In this document: positions 41,721 through 50,206 of the stretch, in pieces | Layout of the letters: the number at the start of each line of letters is the position of its first letter | Numbering within the stretch: position 1 is the stretch's first letter | NCBI RefSeq assembly: GCF_004801305.1 | Contig: NZ_SSOD01000012.1 | Coordinates: forward strand, 62,001 to 126,000 | Direction: 5' to 3' | Source: Pseudothauera rhizosphaerae | GTDB taxonomy: Bacteria > Pseudomonadota > Gammaproteobacteria > Burkholderiales > Rhodocyclaceae | DNA: 64,000 nucleotides | Position numbers and translations under genes: made by a program | Notes under the pieces: generated by a model | Database searches by the model: none | What the model was told of the DNA's origin: nothing | What the model saw: only the letters and a program-made list of their open reading frames with translations

Positions 41721-42298
41721 CGCCGCGCCCCCTTGTCACTGGCCTTTTCTTCCGTCTTCGGCTGTTCGATGGCGACGTTGAGGGTGAATTCGCCAACACG
41801 GCGGCCGTCGACGGTGGCTGCCTTGATTTCCACCAGTTGCGGCTGGGTGAGATACTCGGAATCGTCAAGCGCACGCATCAGATGGGACACCCGCGCATTC
41901 GACTGGGCGTAGCCGACCAGGGTGACACGCTTGCCGGACTGTTTGATCGACCTCAGGTAGATGCCTTCGGGCATGCGCTTGGTCGTCTCGTTGAGCAGAT
42001 GGACCGTCTCGGCCCGGTTGCTCTGCAGCGCCTCGATGACCTGCTTGCGTGCGAGCAGGGCATCGATCTGTTCGCGCAGACGCTTGATCTCGGCGATTTC
42101 CTCGTCGAGTTTCTTGATCTCCGCCTTGAAAAAGTTGTTCTTGCGTTCCTGGCGCTCCACATAGCCGGCGATCACGGTATGCACCAGCAACGCGATCACC
42201 AGACCCAGGGCGATCATCAGGACCGACACAACGTAGAACTGCTGGCGGCGCTCGCGCCGCTTGATCTCGCGGTGTGGCAGCAGATTGATCCGGATCAT
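41717..42298 (-). CDS. pilN: type IV pilus assembly protein PilN
   Basis: 193 residues beginning MIRINLLPHRE, the short cytoplasmic motif that binds PilM. A transmembrane helix (about 22-44) follows, then a coiled coil (AEIKKLDEEIAEIKRLREQID) and the PilN fold (LNETTKRMPEGIYLRSIKQSG). It forms a heterodimer with PilO in the inner membrane. The start overlaps the pilM stop (ATGA). Confidence 0.95.
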   Translation of the reverse strand: MIRINLLPHREIKRRERRQQFYVVSVLMIALGLVIALLVHTVIAGYVERQERKNNFFKAEIKKLDEEIAEIKRLREQIDALLARKQVIEALQSNRAETVHLLNETTKRMPEGIYLRSIKQSGKRVTLVGYAQSNARVSHLMRALDDSEYLTQPQLVEIKAATVDGRRVGEFTLNVAIEQPKTEEKASDKGARR

Positions 42299-43371
42299 GT
42301 GTCAAACCTCCGCATGGCCAGGCCGCATGCCACGATCATCGCCGGCGCGTCGGCCAGCAGGGCTTTGGGACGAACCTGGGACGAAAGCGTCATGCCTTCG
42401 AACGGATTGGCGACGACGGTGGGAATCTGGGTCCGCCCGCCGACCATCTCCGCCAGCCCCGGCAACACCGCACAACCGCCGGCCAGCACGATGTGGTCGA
42501 CCTGGTTGTACTGCGTGGAGGTGAAGAAGAACTGCAGGGCGCGCGAGACTTCGAGGGCCAGGCTGTCCATGAACGGGCGCAGCAGATCACGCTCGTAATC
42601 CTGCGGCAGACCGCCACTGCGCTTGGCCGTTTCGGCTTCCTCGACGCTCATGCCGTACTGGCGGGCGATGTCCTGGGTGAGCTGGTTGCCGCCGAAGGAC
42701 TGTTCGCGACTGTAGATCTGCTGGCCGTTGCGCAGCACCGTCACCGTGGTGACGCTGGCGCCGATGTTGATCAGCGCGATGATCTTGTCGCGCCCCTCGT
42801 CGGGCAGGCGCCGGCTGATCAATTCGAAGGCCGACTGCGCAGCGAGCGAATCGACATCCATGATGACGGCCTTGAGTCCCGCGGCCTCGACGGCGGCTAC
42901 GCGGTCCTCGACCTTCTCCTTGCGCGAGGCGGCGATCAGGACCTCCACCTCGTCCGGATTGTCGTGCAGCGGGCCGATCACCTGAAAGTCGAGGTTGACT
43001 TCGTCGAGCGCGAACGGAATGTACTGGTTCGCCTCGGACTCGACCTGGACTTCCATTTCCTGCTCGCGCAACCCGGCCGGCAGGATGATCTTCTTGGTAA
43101 TGACCGCCGCGGCGGGCAGGGCAGCCGCTGCATTCTTCAGTCCCGAGCCCATGCGCCGCAACGCGCGCCGGATCGACTCGCTGACCGCATCGAGGTTGGC
43201 GATGTTGCCATCGACAACCGCATCCCGGGGCATCGGCTCGATCGCATAGCGCTCGACCCGAAGCCCATCCTTTTCGGAGCCCGACAGCTCGACCAGCTTG
43301 ACCGATGAAGATGAGATATCCAAACCGACCAACTGGCGTGCTTTTGGACTGAACATCGCGAAGTCGATCAC
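42295..43371 (-). CDS. pilM: type IV pilus actin-like ATPase PilM
   Basis: 358 residues from a GTG at 43371, chosen because AAGGG lies upstream and the resulting start (V/M-IDFAMFSPK) fits the PilM family. An ATG five codons later is an alternative. The actin-like fold is seen in LVGLDISSSSVKLVEL (phosphate 1), IALINIGASVTTVTVL (phosphate 2) and HIVLAGGCAVLPGLAEMV (adenosine). It binds PilN in the cytoplasm. First gene of pilMNOPQ with its own promoter. Confidence 0.94.
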   Translation of the reverse strand: MIDFAMFSPKARQLVGLDISSSSVKLVELSGSEKDGLRVERYAIEPMPRDAVVDGNIANLDAVSESIRRALRRMGSGLKNAAAALPAAAVITKKIILPAGLREQEMEVQVESEANQYIPFALDEVNLDFQVIGPLHDNPDEVEVLIAASRKEKVEDRVAAVEAAGLKAVIMDVDSLAAQSAFELISRRLPDEGRDKIIALINIGASVTTVTVLRNGQQIYSREQSFGGNQLTQDIARQYGMSVEEAETAKRSGGLPQDYERDLLRPFMDSLALEVSRALQFFFTSTQYNQVDHIVLAGGCAVLPGLAEMVGGRTQIPTVVANPFEGMTLSSQVRPKALLADAPAMIVACGLAMRRFDT

Positions 43372-43401
43372 AACGAAAGCCCTTAAATTTCTTGACGTTA
43401 T

Positions 43402-43420
43402 GCTTATTTCCTGAATAAGC
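43402..43420 (-). promoter_or_regulatory. inverted repeat at the start of the pilM leader
   Basis: GCTTATT and AATAAGC are perfect 7-bp arms with a 5-bp spacer, an AT-rich island in GC-rich DNA. It lies immediately downstream of the -10 box, at or just after the expected start of transcription, where it could be an operator or a 5' stem-loop. Confidence 0.45.
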
Positions 43421-43427
43421 GTCTGAA

Positions 43428-43456
43428 ATCCTAACAACAACCTCACAAAGTGTAAA
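43428..43456 (-). promoter_or_regulatory. sigma-70 promoter of pilMNOPQ
   Basis: On the minus strand TTTACA (43451-43456), a 17-base spacer and TAGGAT (43428-43433). The expected start near 43421 gives a leader of about 50 bases before the pilM GTG. Confidence 0.65.
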
Positions 43457-43503
43457 GCAACATCCCTTGACAAACCGGAGTGGAGACCCAAGGTGGGCGC
43501 TCG

Positions 43504-43509
43504 TATAAT
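43504..43509 (+). promoter_or_regulatory. -10 box of mrcA
   Basis: A perfect TATAAT lies 31 bases before the mrcA ATG. The nearest consensus -35 (TTGACA, 43467-43472) is 31 bases away, too far, so the -35 is weak or absent. Confidence 0.5.
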
Positions 43510-43539
43510 CGCGGCCTCCAACTTCCGGACGAACCGTCA

Positions 43540-45921
43540 ATGCGCTGGGTCCTCTACCCGCTGGCCTTCATCGTCGTACTGATCGTCATCGGCCTCGCCA
43601 CGCTGGTCGCGGCGGCGACGCTGGCCTGGCCCAACCTGCCCTCGCTGGAAACCCTGACTGATTATCGCCCTCGCATTCCGCTGCGAGTATACACGGCGGA
43701 TGGCTACCTGCTCGGCGAGTTCGGCGAGGAGCGCCGCTCCGTGGTACGTATCGGCGACGTCCCTCCAGTACTCAAGCAGGCCATCCTCGCAGCCGAGGAC
43801 GAGCGCTTCTACGAGCACCCCGGCATCGATCCCATCGGCATCGCACGGGCCGCGCTGGCCAACCTCTCCAGCGGCGGCCGCGGCCAGGGCGCGTCCACCA
43901 TCACCATGCAGGTGGCGCGAAACTTCTTCCTCACCCGCGAAAAGACCTACAACCGCAAGCTCTATGAAATCCTGCTCGCCCTCAAGATCGAGCAGAACCT
44001 GAGCAAGGATCAGATCCTCGAGCTCTACCTCAACCAGATCTACCTCGGCCAGCGCGCCTACGGTTTCTCGATGGCCGCGCGGACGTACTTCGGCAAGCCG
44101 CTGGAACAGATCACGCTCGCCGACGCGGCCGTGCTGGCCGGCCTGCCGAAGGCGCCATCGGCCTACAACCCCATCGTCAATCCGGGGCGCGCAGCGGCGC
44201 GCAAGCAGTATGTGCTGCGCCGCATGCTGGAAGCCGGCTTCATCGACGAGACGGCCTATCGCGCCGCGGTTGACGCCCCCGTCCTGACCGCCTCGCCGCA
44301 ACGGGACGACGTGGTGGCGAAGGGCGATTACGTGGCCGAGATGGCCCGCCAGATCGCCGTCGAACAGTTCGGCGAGGAAGCCTACCAGTTGGGCATCCGC
44401 ATCATCACCACGGTGACGCGCGCCGACCAGCTCGCCGCGCGGCGCGCGCTGCAGGACGGCGTGCTTGCCTACGACAGGCGGCACGGCTACCGCGGCCCCG
44501 AGGGCTTCGTCGATCTCACCGGCGTCGATCCCACCAAGACCGAGCACCTCGACGACCTGCTCGCCGACACGGATGACGTGGGCGACCTGCTCGCGGCCCT
44601 GGTGCTCCACGCCTCGCCGAAAGAGGTGAAGGTCTATAGGCGCGGCGAGACGCTGACCATCAAGGGCAGCGGCCTGCGCTTCGCCGCACCCATGCTGGCG
44701 GCCAACGCCCCGCAGGCGCGGCGCATCCGCCCGGGAGCCATCGTGCGCATCCGCCAGACCGGCGAACGCGAGTGGGAGATTCTCCAGGTGCCCGAAGTCC
44801 AGGCCGCGCTGGTGTCGATCGACGCGCACACCGGCGCGGTGCGCGCGCTGGTGGGCGGCTTCGACTTCGACCGCAACAAGTTCAACCACGTCACCCAGGC
44901 CCTGCGCCAGCCCGGTTCCAGCTTCAAACCCTTCATCTACTCGGCCGCGCTGGAGCGCGGCTACGCGCCGAGCAGCCTGGTGGAGGACGAACCGCTGCAC
45001 TTCCCGGCCGGCATCACCGGTTCACAGGAATGGACGCCGCGCAATTACGACGGCAAGTTCGACGGCCTGATGACCCTGCGCGACGCGCTGGCACGCTCCA
45101 AGAACATGGTGTCGATCCGCCTGCTGCAGTCCATCACGCCCCAGTACGCGCAGGACTACGTCACCCGCTTCGGCTTCGACGCCGAACGCCATCCGCCCTT
45201 CCTGACCATGGCCCTCGGCGCGGGCAGCGCCACGCCGTGGCAGATGGCCTCCGCCTACGCCGTGTTCGCCAACGGCGGCTACCGCGTGGAGCCCTACGTG
45301 GTCTCCCAGATCATCGACGGCGAAGGCAAGGTCGTCGCCCAGGTGGACCCGCCGGTGGCCGGCCAGAGCGCGCCGCGCGTGATCGATCCGCGCAACGCCT
45401 GGCTGGTCGATTCCATGCTGCAGGACGTGGTGCAGCGGGGCACCGCCACGCGCGCGCGCACGCTCAAGCGCAACGATGTCGCCGGCAAGACCGGCACCAC
45501 CAACGAGTACGTGGATGCCTGGTTCTGCGGCTACAACCCGGACCTGGTCGCGGTGGCCTGGGTGGGCCACGGCAAGGCGCGCAACCTCGGGCGCGGAGAG
45601 ACGGGCGCCTCCGCGGCCCTGCCGATCTGGGTCGATTACATGCGCACGGCCCTCAAGGACCTCCCGGAAGAGCCGCGCGTGCGCCCCGACGGCCTGCTGG
45701 AAATCCACCTGGCCGACAGCACGCGCGCCGAGTTCATCTACCGCGAGAACATGCCGCCCGAGCCGCCGCCGGAGTACTCGTCGCTGCCGGTTTTCGACTT
45801 CGCGCCGGCCACCGAGGCGCCCGACGAGGCCTTGCCGCCCGTACCGCCGGCTCCGCTGCCGAGCGCCCCGCCCGCCCCGGCGCCGGTGATCGAGCGCTCC
45901 TTCGGCGCGGGCAATTCCTGA
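43540..45921 (+). CDS. mrcA: penicillin-binding protein 1A
   Basis: 793 residues from the ATG at 43540. A cytoplasmic tip and membrane anchor (about 6-29) are followed by a GT51 transglycosylase domain with EDERFYEHPGID (catalytic Glu86), ASTITMQVARNFFL and LNQIYLGQRAYG. The transpeptidase has SSFK (Ser460) and KTGTTNEYVDAWF. The C-terminal tail is rich in proline and alanine. It polymerises and cross-links peptidoglycan in the periplasm. It is divergent from pilM, the common arrangement in beta- and gammaproteobacteria, and ends 4 bases from the convergent cyaY. Confidence 0.96.
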   Translation: MRWVLYPLAFIVVLIVIGLATLVAAATLAWPNLPSLETLTDYRPRIPLRVYTADGYLLGEFGEERRSVVRIGDVPPVLKQAILAAEDERFYEHPGIDPIGIARAALANLSSGGRGQGASTITMQVARNFFLTREKTYNRKLYEILLALKIEQNLSKDQILELYLNQIYLGQRAYGFSMAARTYFGKPLEQITLADAAVLAGLPKAPSAYNPIVNPGRAAARKQYVLRRMLEAGFIDETAYRAAVDAPVLTASPQRDDVVAKGDYVAEMARQIAVEQFGEEAYQLGIRIITTVTRADQLAARRALQDGVLAYDRRHGYRGPEGFVDLTGVDPTKTEHLDDLLADTDDVGDLLAALVLHASPKEVKVYRRGETLTIKGSGLRFAAPMLAANAPQARRIRPGAIVRIRQTGEREWEILQVPEVQAALVSIDAHTGAVRALVGGFDFDRNKFNHVTQALRQPGSSFKPFIYSAALERGYAPSSLVEDEPLHFPAGITGSQEWTPRNYDGKFDGLMTLRDALARSKNMVSIRLLQSITPQYAQDYVTRFGFDAERHPPFLTMALGAGSATPWQMASAYAVFANGGYRVEPYVVSQIIDGEGKVVAQVDPPVAGQSAPRVIDPRNAWLVDSMLQDVVQRGTATRARTLKRNDVAGKTGTTNEYVDAWFCGYNPDLVAVAWVGHGKARNLGRGETGASAALPIWVDYMRTALKDLPEEPRVRPDGLLEIHLADSTRAEFIYRENMPPEPPPEYSSLPVFDFAPATEAPDEALPPVPPAPLPSAPPAPAPVIERSFGAGNS

Positions 45922-45925
45922 ACTC

Positions 45926-46252
45926 CTAGCCGGCCGGGCGCAGGCTGACCGGCTGGCCGCCCTGCTCGCTCACCAGGCGGGAAAGCAGGGCGTAGAGCTC
46001 GGCCCCGTCGCGGGCCGCGATCCAGGCGCCGTCCTGCGGCCGGAAATGGAAGCCGCCCGAGCGGGCGGCCACCCAGATCTCGCGCGCGGCGCTGTGGCGA
46101 TTGATGATCATCTTGCTGCCGTCGTCGAATTCCACCTCGAGGATGCCGCCGGGCTTGGCCTCGATGTCCAGGTCCGCGCCGCAGTCTTCCAGCGCCGCCT
46201 CGATGCGCGCCAGTTCGGCTTCCGCCAGCGCGTTGAACGCCGATTCTTCCAT
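45926..46252 (-). CDS. cyaY: iron donor / frataxin homologue CyaY
   Basis: 108 residues from the ATG at 46252, supported by GGAGG upstream. The frataxin fold is seen: an acidic first helix (FNALAEAELARIEAALED), strands DLDIEAKPGGILEVEFDDGSKMIINRH and REIWVAARSGGFHFRPQDGAWIA (read in parts). It binds iron and IscS and modulates Fe-S cluster assembly. It is divergent from the lptM-lysA pair, with 53 bases between. Confidence 0.93.
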   Translation of the reverse strand: MEESAFNALAEAELARIEAALEDCGADLDIEAKPGGILEVEFDDGSKMIINRHSAAREIWVAARSGGFHFRPQDGAWIAARDGAELYALLSRLVSEQGGQPVSLRPAG

Positions 46253-46305
46253 GCCGCCTCCTTCTGATAGCATTTCCGTCCTTATCCACCCGACGGCCCC
46301 GCGCC

Positions 46306-46461
46306 ATGCCCTACAAGCTTCTCACCGCCGCACTCGCCGGCGCGCTGTTCCTGTCCGCCTGCGGCATCAAGGGGTCGCTCTACCTGCCCGAACGCCCGGC
46401 CGCACCCGCCGCGGGCGCCGATCATAGCAAGAACGACACGCCCGAGACCCAACCGCAATGA
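46306..46461 (+). CDS. lptM: LptM/YifL-like small lipoprotein
   Basis: 51 residues. Signal sequence and lipobox LFLSACGIKGSLYLPERP, with Cys19 directly followed by the GIKGSLYLP core that is diagnostic of the LptM (formerly YifL) family. In E. coli LptM helps LptD mature in the LPS export channel. The position between cyaY and lysA is the conserved one. The stop overlaps the lysA start (ATGA), so the two genes are coupled. The Shine-Dalgarno is weak. Confidence 0.9.
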   Translation: MPYKLLTAALAGALFLSACGIKGSLYLPERPAAPAAGADHSKNDTPETQPQ

Positions 46462-47750
46462 GCACCGCCATCCGCTCCACCGCAACGCCGACCGAATTCC
46501 CGCTGCCGACGCTGACCCGCAGCGCCCGCGGCCTGGTCCTCGAAGGCGTCGCGCTGGCCGACGTCGCCGCGGCCCACGGCACGCCCACCTACGTCTATTC
46601 GCTCGCCGCGCTGCGCGCCGCCTTCAACGCCTACCGCGACGCGCTGGCCGGACGGCGCGTGCTGGTGTGCTATGCGGTCAAGGCCAACTCCAACCTGGGC
46701 GTACTCTCGGCCTTCGCGCGGCTCGGTGCAGGGTTCGACATCGTTTCCGGCGGCGAGTTGGCACGCGTGCTGGCCGCGGGCGGCGAGGCTTCCCGCGTGG
46801 TGTTCTCGGGCGTGGGCAAGAGCGTGGCCGAGATGCGCCAGGCACTGGCCGCCGGCATCCGCTGCTTCAACGTGGAATCGGCCGCCGAGCTGGACCGCCT
46901 GTCTGCGGTGGCGAGCGGGATGGGCAAGGTCGCACCGATCGCGCTGCGGGTCAATCCGGACGTGGATCCCAAGACCCATCCCTACATCTCCACCGGGCTG
47001 CGCAGCAACAAGTTCGGCGTGGCCTTCGACGAGGCCTTCGCCCTCTACCGCCGCGCCGCCACGCTGCCCGGCCTGCACGTGGCCGGCATCGGTTGCCACA
47101 TCGGCTCGCAACTGCTGGACGGCGCGCCGGTGGTCGAAGCGGCCGAAAAGGTGCTCGGCCTGGTGGACCGCCTGGCGGCCGAAGGCATCGTGCTGGAGCA
47201 CATCGACCTGGGCGGTGGGCTGGGCATCCGCTACCGGGACGAAACGCCGCCCACCGTGCGCGACTACCTCGCCCCGCTGCTGGCCCTGTTCGACGGCCGG
47301 CGCGAGGAACTGCTGTTCGAACCCGGCCGCTCGCTGGTCGGCAACGCCGGTCTGCTGCTGACCCGCGTCGAATACCTGAAGCCGGGGGTGGAGAAGAACT
47401 TCGCCGTGGTGGACGCGGCCATGAATGACCTCGCCCGCCCCGCCCTCTACGACGCCTGGCACGACGCCGTGGCGGTGGCGCCGCGCCCCGGCACGGCCGC
47501 CGCGCGCTATGAAGTCGTCGGCCCCATCTGCGAGAGCGGCGACTTCCTCGCCCACGACCGGGAACTGGCGCTCGCCGAGGACGATCTCGTCGCGCTGCTG
47601 TCGGCCGGCGCCTACGGCATGACCATGAGCTCCAACTACAATACCCGCCCCCGTGCCGCCGAGGTCATCGTGGACGGGGAGCGCGTCCATCTGGTACGCG
47701 AACGGGAACGCGTCGAGCAGCTCTTCGCCGGCGAGCGTCCGCTCGCCTGA
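46458..47750 (+). CDS. lysA: diaminopimelate decarboxylase
   Basis: 430 residues. The alanine-racemase-type barrel has the PLP lysine in CYAVKANSN. Other motifs are GFDIVSGGEL, HIGSQLLDGAP, HIDLGGGLGIRY and EPGRSLVGNAG. The C-terminal barrel has VGPICESGDFLAHDREL and GAYGMTMSSNYNTRPRAAEV. It decarboxylates meso-diaminopimelate to lysine, the last step of the pathway. It overlaps lptM by four bases and ends 12 bases from a convergent gene. Confidence 0.96.
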   Translation: MSTAIRSTATPTEFPLPTLTRSARGLVLEGVALADVAAAHGTPTYVYSLAALRAAFNAYRDALAGRRVLVCYAVKANSNLGVLSAFARLGAGFDIVSGGELARVLAAGGEASRVVFSGVGKSVAEMRQALAAGIRCFNVESAAELDRLSAVASGMGKVAPIALRVNPDVDPKTHPYISTGLRSNKFGVAFDEAFALYRRAATLPGLHVAGIGCHIGSQLLDGAPVVEAAEKVLGLVDRLAAEGIVLEHIDLGGGLGIRYRDETPPTVRDYLAPLLALFDGRREELLFEPGRSLVGNAGLLLTRVEYLKPGVEKNFAVVDAAMNDLARPALYDAWHDAVAVAPRPGTAAARYEVVGPICESGDFLAHDRELALAEDDLVALLSAGAYGMTMSSNYNTRPRAAEVIVDGERVHLVRERERVEQLFAGERPLA

Positions 47751-47762
47751 GAGGGCGCCCGC

Positions 47763-48107
47763 TCAGGAAGCGCCTCCCCCCTTCATGGCGGCGGCTTCCT
47801 CGATCAGCGCGGCGCCGAAAGCCTTCCACACCGGACCGCCATGGGTGTGGACGCCGAACTCGGCGCTCTGCGCCATGGTGCGCAGCATCAGCTCCGCCAG
47901 CGCGAACAGCTCGGCACGCGCCCGGCGCTGACGATCCGGCGAGCGCAGCGCCTCCAGGCTGGAGGCCGGGCCGCAGCTCAGCGCCTCACGCGCCAGCACG
48001 CGCACCGCGGCCTGGTCGCTCCAGTCGATGCCGAGCGCGATGCCGCGCCGGACGATCTCCCGCTCGAGTTCCTCCGCATCCTGGGCAAAGTGGCCGAAGC
48101 CGCTCAT
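47763..48107 (-). CDS. small conserved protein of unknown function
   Basis: 114 residues, not recognised as a named family. It is predicted soluble and mostly helical, with no signal peptide. Visible stretches are GFGHFAQDAEELEREIVRRGIA at the start, then LRSPDRQRRARAELFALAELML and EFGVHTHGGPVWKAFGAALIEEAAAM. It lies 27 bases downstream of rfbD on the same strand, so it may be the last gene of rfbB-rfbD. Codon use is like the neighbours and the frame is intact, which supports a real gene. Confidence 0.6.
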   Translation of the reverse strand: MSGFGHFAQDAEELEREIVRRGIALGIDWSDQAAVRVLAREALSCGPASSLEALRSPDRQRRARAELFALAELMLRTMAQSAEFGVHTHGGPVWKAFGAALIEEAAAMKGGGAS

Positions 48108-48134
48108 CTTTCCGTCTCCGTGGCTGGCGGTTGC

Positions 48135-49031
48135 TCAACGCGCGCCGAGATCCTCGATGCAGCGCGCCAGCGCCTCTTGCCAGTGCGGCAGGCGCAGGCC
48201 GAAGCGTGCGGCCAGGGCCTGCTGGTCCAGGCGGGAGTTGTGCGGCCGCGCGGCGGGGGTCGGATAGTCCGCGCTGGCGATGGCCTGCACCTCGGCCACC
48301 CGCAGCGCCCGTTCCGGCAGCTTCTCCCGCGCGAGCGTGAAGATCGCCTCGGCGAAGCCGTGCCAGCTCGTTTCGCCACCGCCGACGAGATGGAACAGCC
48401 CGGAGGCGAAGCGCCCCTCGGCCCGCTCACGCCGGGCCTGGGCGATCGCCAGGGCAGTGGCGTCGGCAATGTTGCGTGCCCAGGTCGGCGCGCCGATCTG
48501 GTCGGCCACCACGCGCAGGCTCTCCCGCTCCGCCCCCAGGCGCAGCATGGTGAGCAGGAAGTTGGCGCCGCGGGCGGCATACACCCAGGTGGTGCGGAAC
48601 ACCAGGTGGTCGCAGCCGGACTCGGCCACCGCCCGTTCGCCGGCGAGCTTGCTGCGCCCGTAAGCGTTCAACGGCGCCACCGCGTCGTCCTCCCGGTAGG
48701 GGCCATCCTTGGCACCGTCGAACACGTAGTCGGTGGAGTAATGCACCAGCAGCGCGCCAACGCCGCCCGCGGCGTGCGCCAACTCACCCACCGCCTCGGC
48801 ATTGATGCGCGTGGCGAGTTCCTCTTCACCTTCCGCGCGATCCACCGCGGTGTAGGCCGCGGCATTGACGATGACGTCCGGCGCCAAGCGCGCGACCAGC
48901 GCGGCCAGCGTCTGCGGGCGGGCCAGATCGCAGTCCGCCCGCCCCGGCGCCACGATGTCGCCCAGGGGCATCAGGCTGCGCGCCAGCTCCCGGCCGACCT
49001 GGCCGCTGGCGCCGGTGAGCAGGATCCTCAC
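48135..49031 (-). CDS. rfbD: dTDP-4-dehydrorhamnose reductase
   Basis: 298 residues starting with GTG at 49031, which overlaps the rfbB stop. NAD(P)-binding [13 protein letters not shown] at the start, the catalytic region [19 protein letters not shown] and [11 protein letters not shown] (Tyr-X3-Lys), and the C-terminal [12 protein letters not shown]. It forms dTDP-L-rhamnose, used for LPS or exopolysaccharide. rfbA and rfbC are not next to it. Confidence 0.94.
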   Translation of the reverse strand: MRILLTGASGQVGRELARSLMPLGDIVAPGRADCDLARPQTLAALVARLAPDVIVNAAAYTAVDRAEGEEELATRINAEAVGELAHAAGGVGALLVHYSTDYVFDGAKDGPYREDDAVAPLNAYGRSKLAGERAVAESGCDHLVFRTTWVYAARGANFLLTMLRLGAERESLRVVADQIGAPTWARNIADATALAIAQARRERAEGRFASGLFHLVGGGETSWHGFAEAIFTLAREKLPERALRVAEVQAIASADYPTPAARPHNSRLDQQALAARFGLRLPHWQEALARCIEDLGAR

Positions 49032-50098
49032 GCCCCTGCCCCCCGGCCCGCGTAGTTGGCGGCGATCCAGTCCCGGTAGGCGCCGCTCTGCACGTGGGCC
49101 ACCCAGTCCTGGTGGTCCAGATACCAGGCCACGGTGCGGCGGATGCCGGTGGCGAAGGTCTCCGCCGGGCGCCAGCCCAGTTCGCGCTCGATCTTGCGCG
49201 CGTCGATGGCGTAGCGGCGGTCGTGCCCGGGGCGGTCGGCGACGAAGGTGATCAGGCGTTCGTGGGCGCCGGCCGGGTCGGGGCGCAGCTCGTCGAGCAG
49301 CGCGCAGATGGTGCGTACGATCTCGATGTTGGGCATCTCGTTCCAGCCACCCACGTTGTAGGTCTCCCCCGGCCGGCCGCTGGCGAGCACTTCCCGCACC
49401 GCCGCGCAGTGGTCGCCCACGTACAGCCAGTCGCGCACGTTCATGCCGTCGCCGTAGATCGGCAGCGGCCTGCCCGCCAGCGCGTTGGCGATCACCAGCG
49501 GGATGAGCTTTTCCGGGAACTGGCAGGGGCCGTAGTTGTTCGAGCAGTTCGTGGTCAGCACCGGCAGCCCGTAGGTGTGATGCCAGGCGCGCACCAGGTG
49601 ATCGGAGGCCGCCTTGCTGGCGGAGTACGGACTGTTGGGCTCGTAGGCCTTGGTTTCGGCGAAGGGCGGGTCCGCGGGGCCGAGGGAACCGTACACCTCG
49701 TCGGTGGACACGTGCAGGAAGCGGAAACCCTCCCGCGCCTCGCCTTCCAGCGCGCTCCAGTACGCGCGGGCGGCCTCGAGCAGGGTGAAGCTGCCTTCCA
49801 CGTTGGTGCGCACGAAGGCCGCCGGGCCATGGATGGAGCGGTCCACGTGGCTTTCCGCTGCAAAATGCACGATGGCGCGCGGGCGGTATTCGGCGAGCAG
49901 GCGGTCCACCAGCGCGCGGTCGCAGATGTCTCCATGCACGAAGACGTGGCGTGCATCGCCCTGCAGGCGGGCAAGGTTCTCCAGGTTGCCGGCGTAGGTG
50001 AGAGCGTCGAGGTTGAGGACCGGCTCGTCGCTGGCGGCCAGCCAGTCGAGTACGAAATTGGCACCGATGAAACCGGCGCCGCCTGTGACCAGGATCAT
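49028..50098 (-). CDS. rfbB: dTDP-glucose 4,6-dehydratase
   Basis: 356 residues from the ATG at 50098. Extended SDR with [37 protein letters not shown] and [12 protein letters not shown] (catalytic Tyr and Lys), then [17 protein letters not shown]. It makes dTDP-4-keto-6-deoxyglucose with bound NAD. It is coupled to rfbD by a GTGA overlap and is divergent from dacB across 108 bases. Confidence 0.96.
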   Translation of the reverse strand: MILVTGGAGFIGANFVLDWLAASDEPVLNLDALTYAGNLENLARLQGDARHVFVHGDICDRALVDRLLAEYRPRAIVHFAAESHVDRSIHGPAAFVRTNVEGSFTLLEAARAYWSALEGEAREGFRFLHVSTDEVYGSLGPADPPFAETKAYEPNSPYSASKAASDHLVRAWHHTYGLPVLTTNCSNNYGPCQFPEKLIPLVIANALAGRPLPIYGDGMNVRDWLYVGDHCAAVREVLASGRPGETYNVGGWNEMPNIEIVRTICALLDELRPDPAGAHERLITFVADRPGHDRRYAIDARKIERELGWRPAETFATGIRRTVAWYLDHQDWVAHVQSGAYRDWIAANYAGRGAGA

Positions 50099-50206
50099 GG
50101 CGGAGCTTCCGTTGCAGGGATGGAGCCCGGGCAAGCGCGTAAAATTCATCTACGCCCGGTGCGCAAAGCCGGGATTCTACCCTTCCCGCTTACCGTGCGC
50201 CCCGCG

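Noticed and set aside
43467-43509. TTGACA and TATAAT as a single mrcA promoter
   Set aside because: Both hexamers are perfect but 31 bases apart, far from the 16-18 needed, so they cannot act as one promoter.
38328-43535. Further AcxR-like sites at TTCCGGACG near 38328 and 43525
   Set aside because: Only the short core is shared, the flanks differ, and no sigma-54 element follows at the right distance. Such 9-mers are expected by chance in GC-rich DNA.
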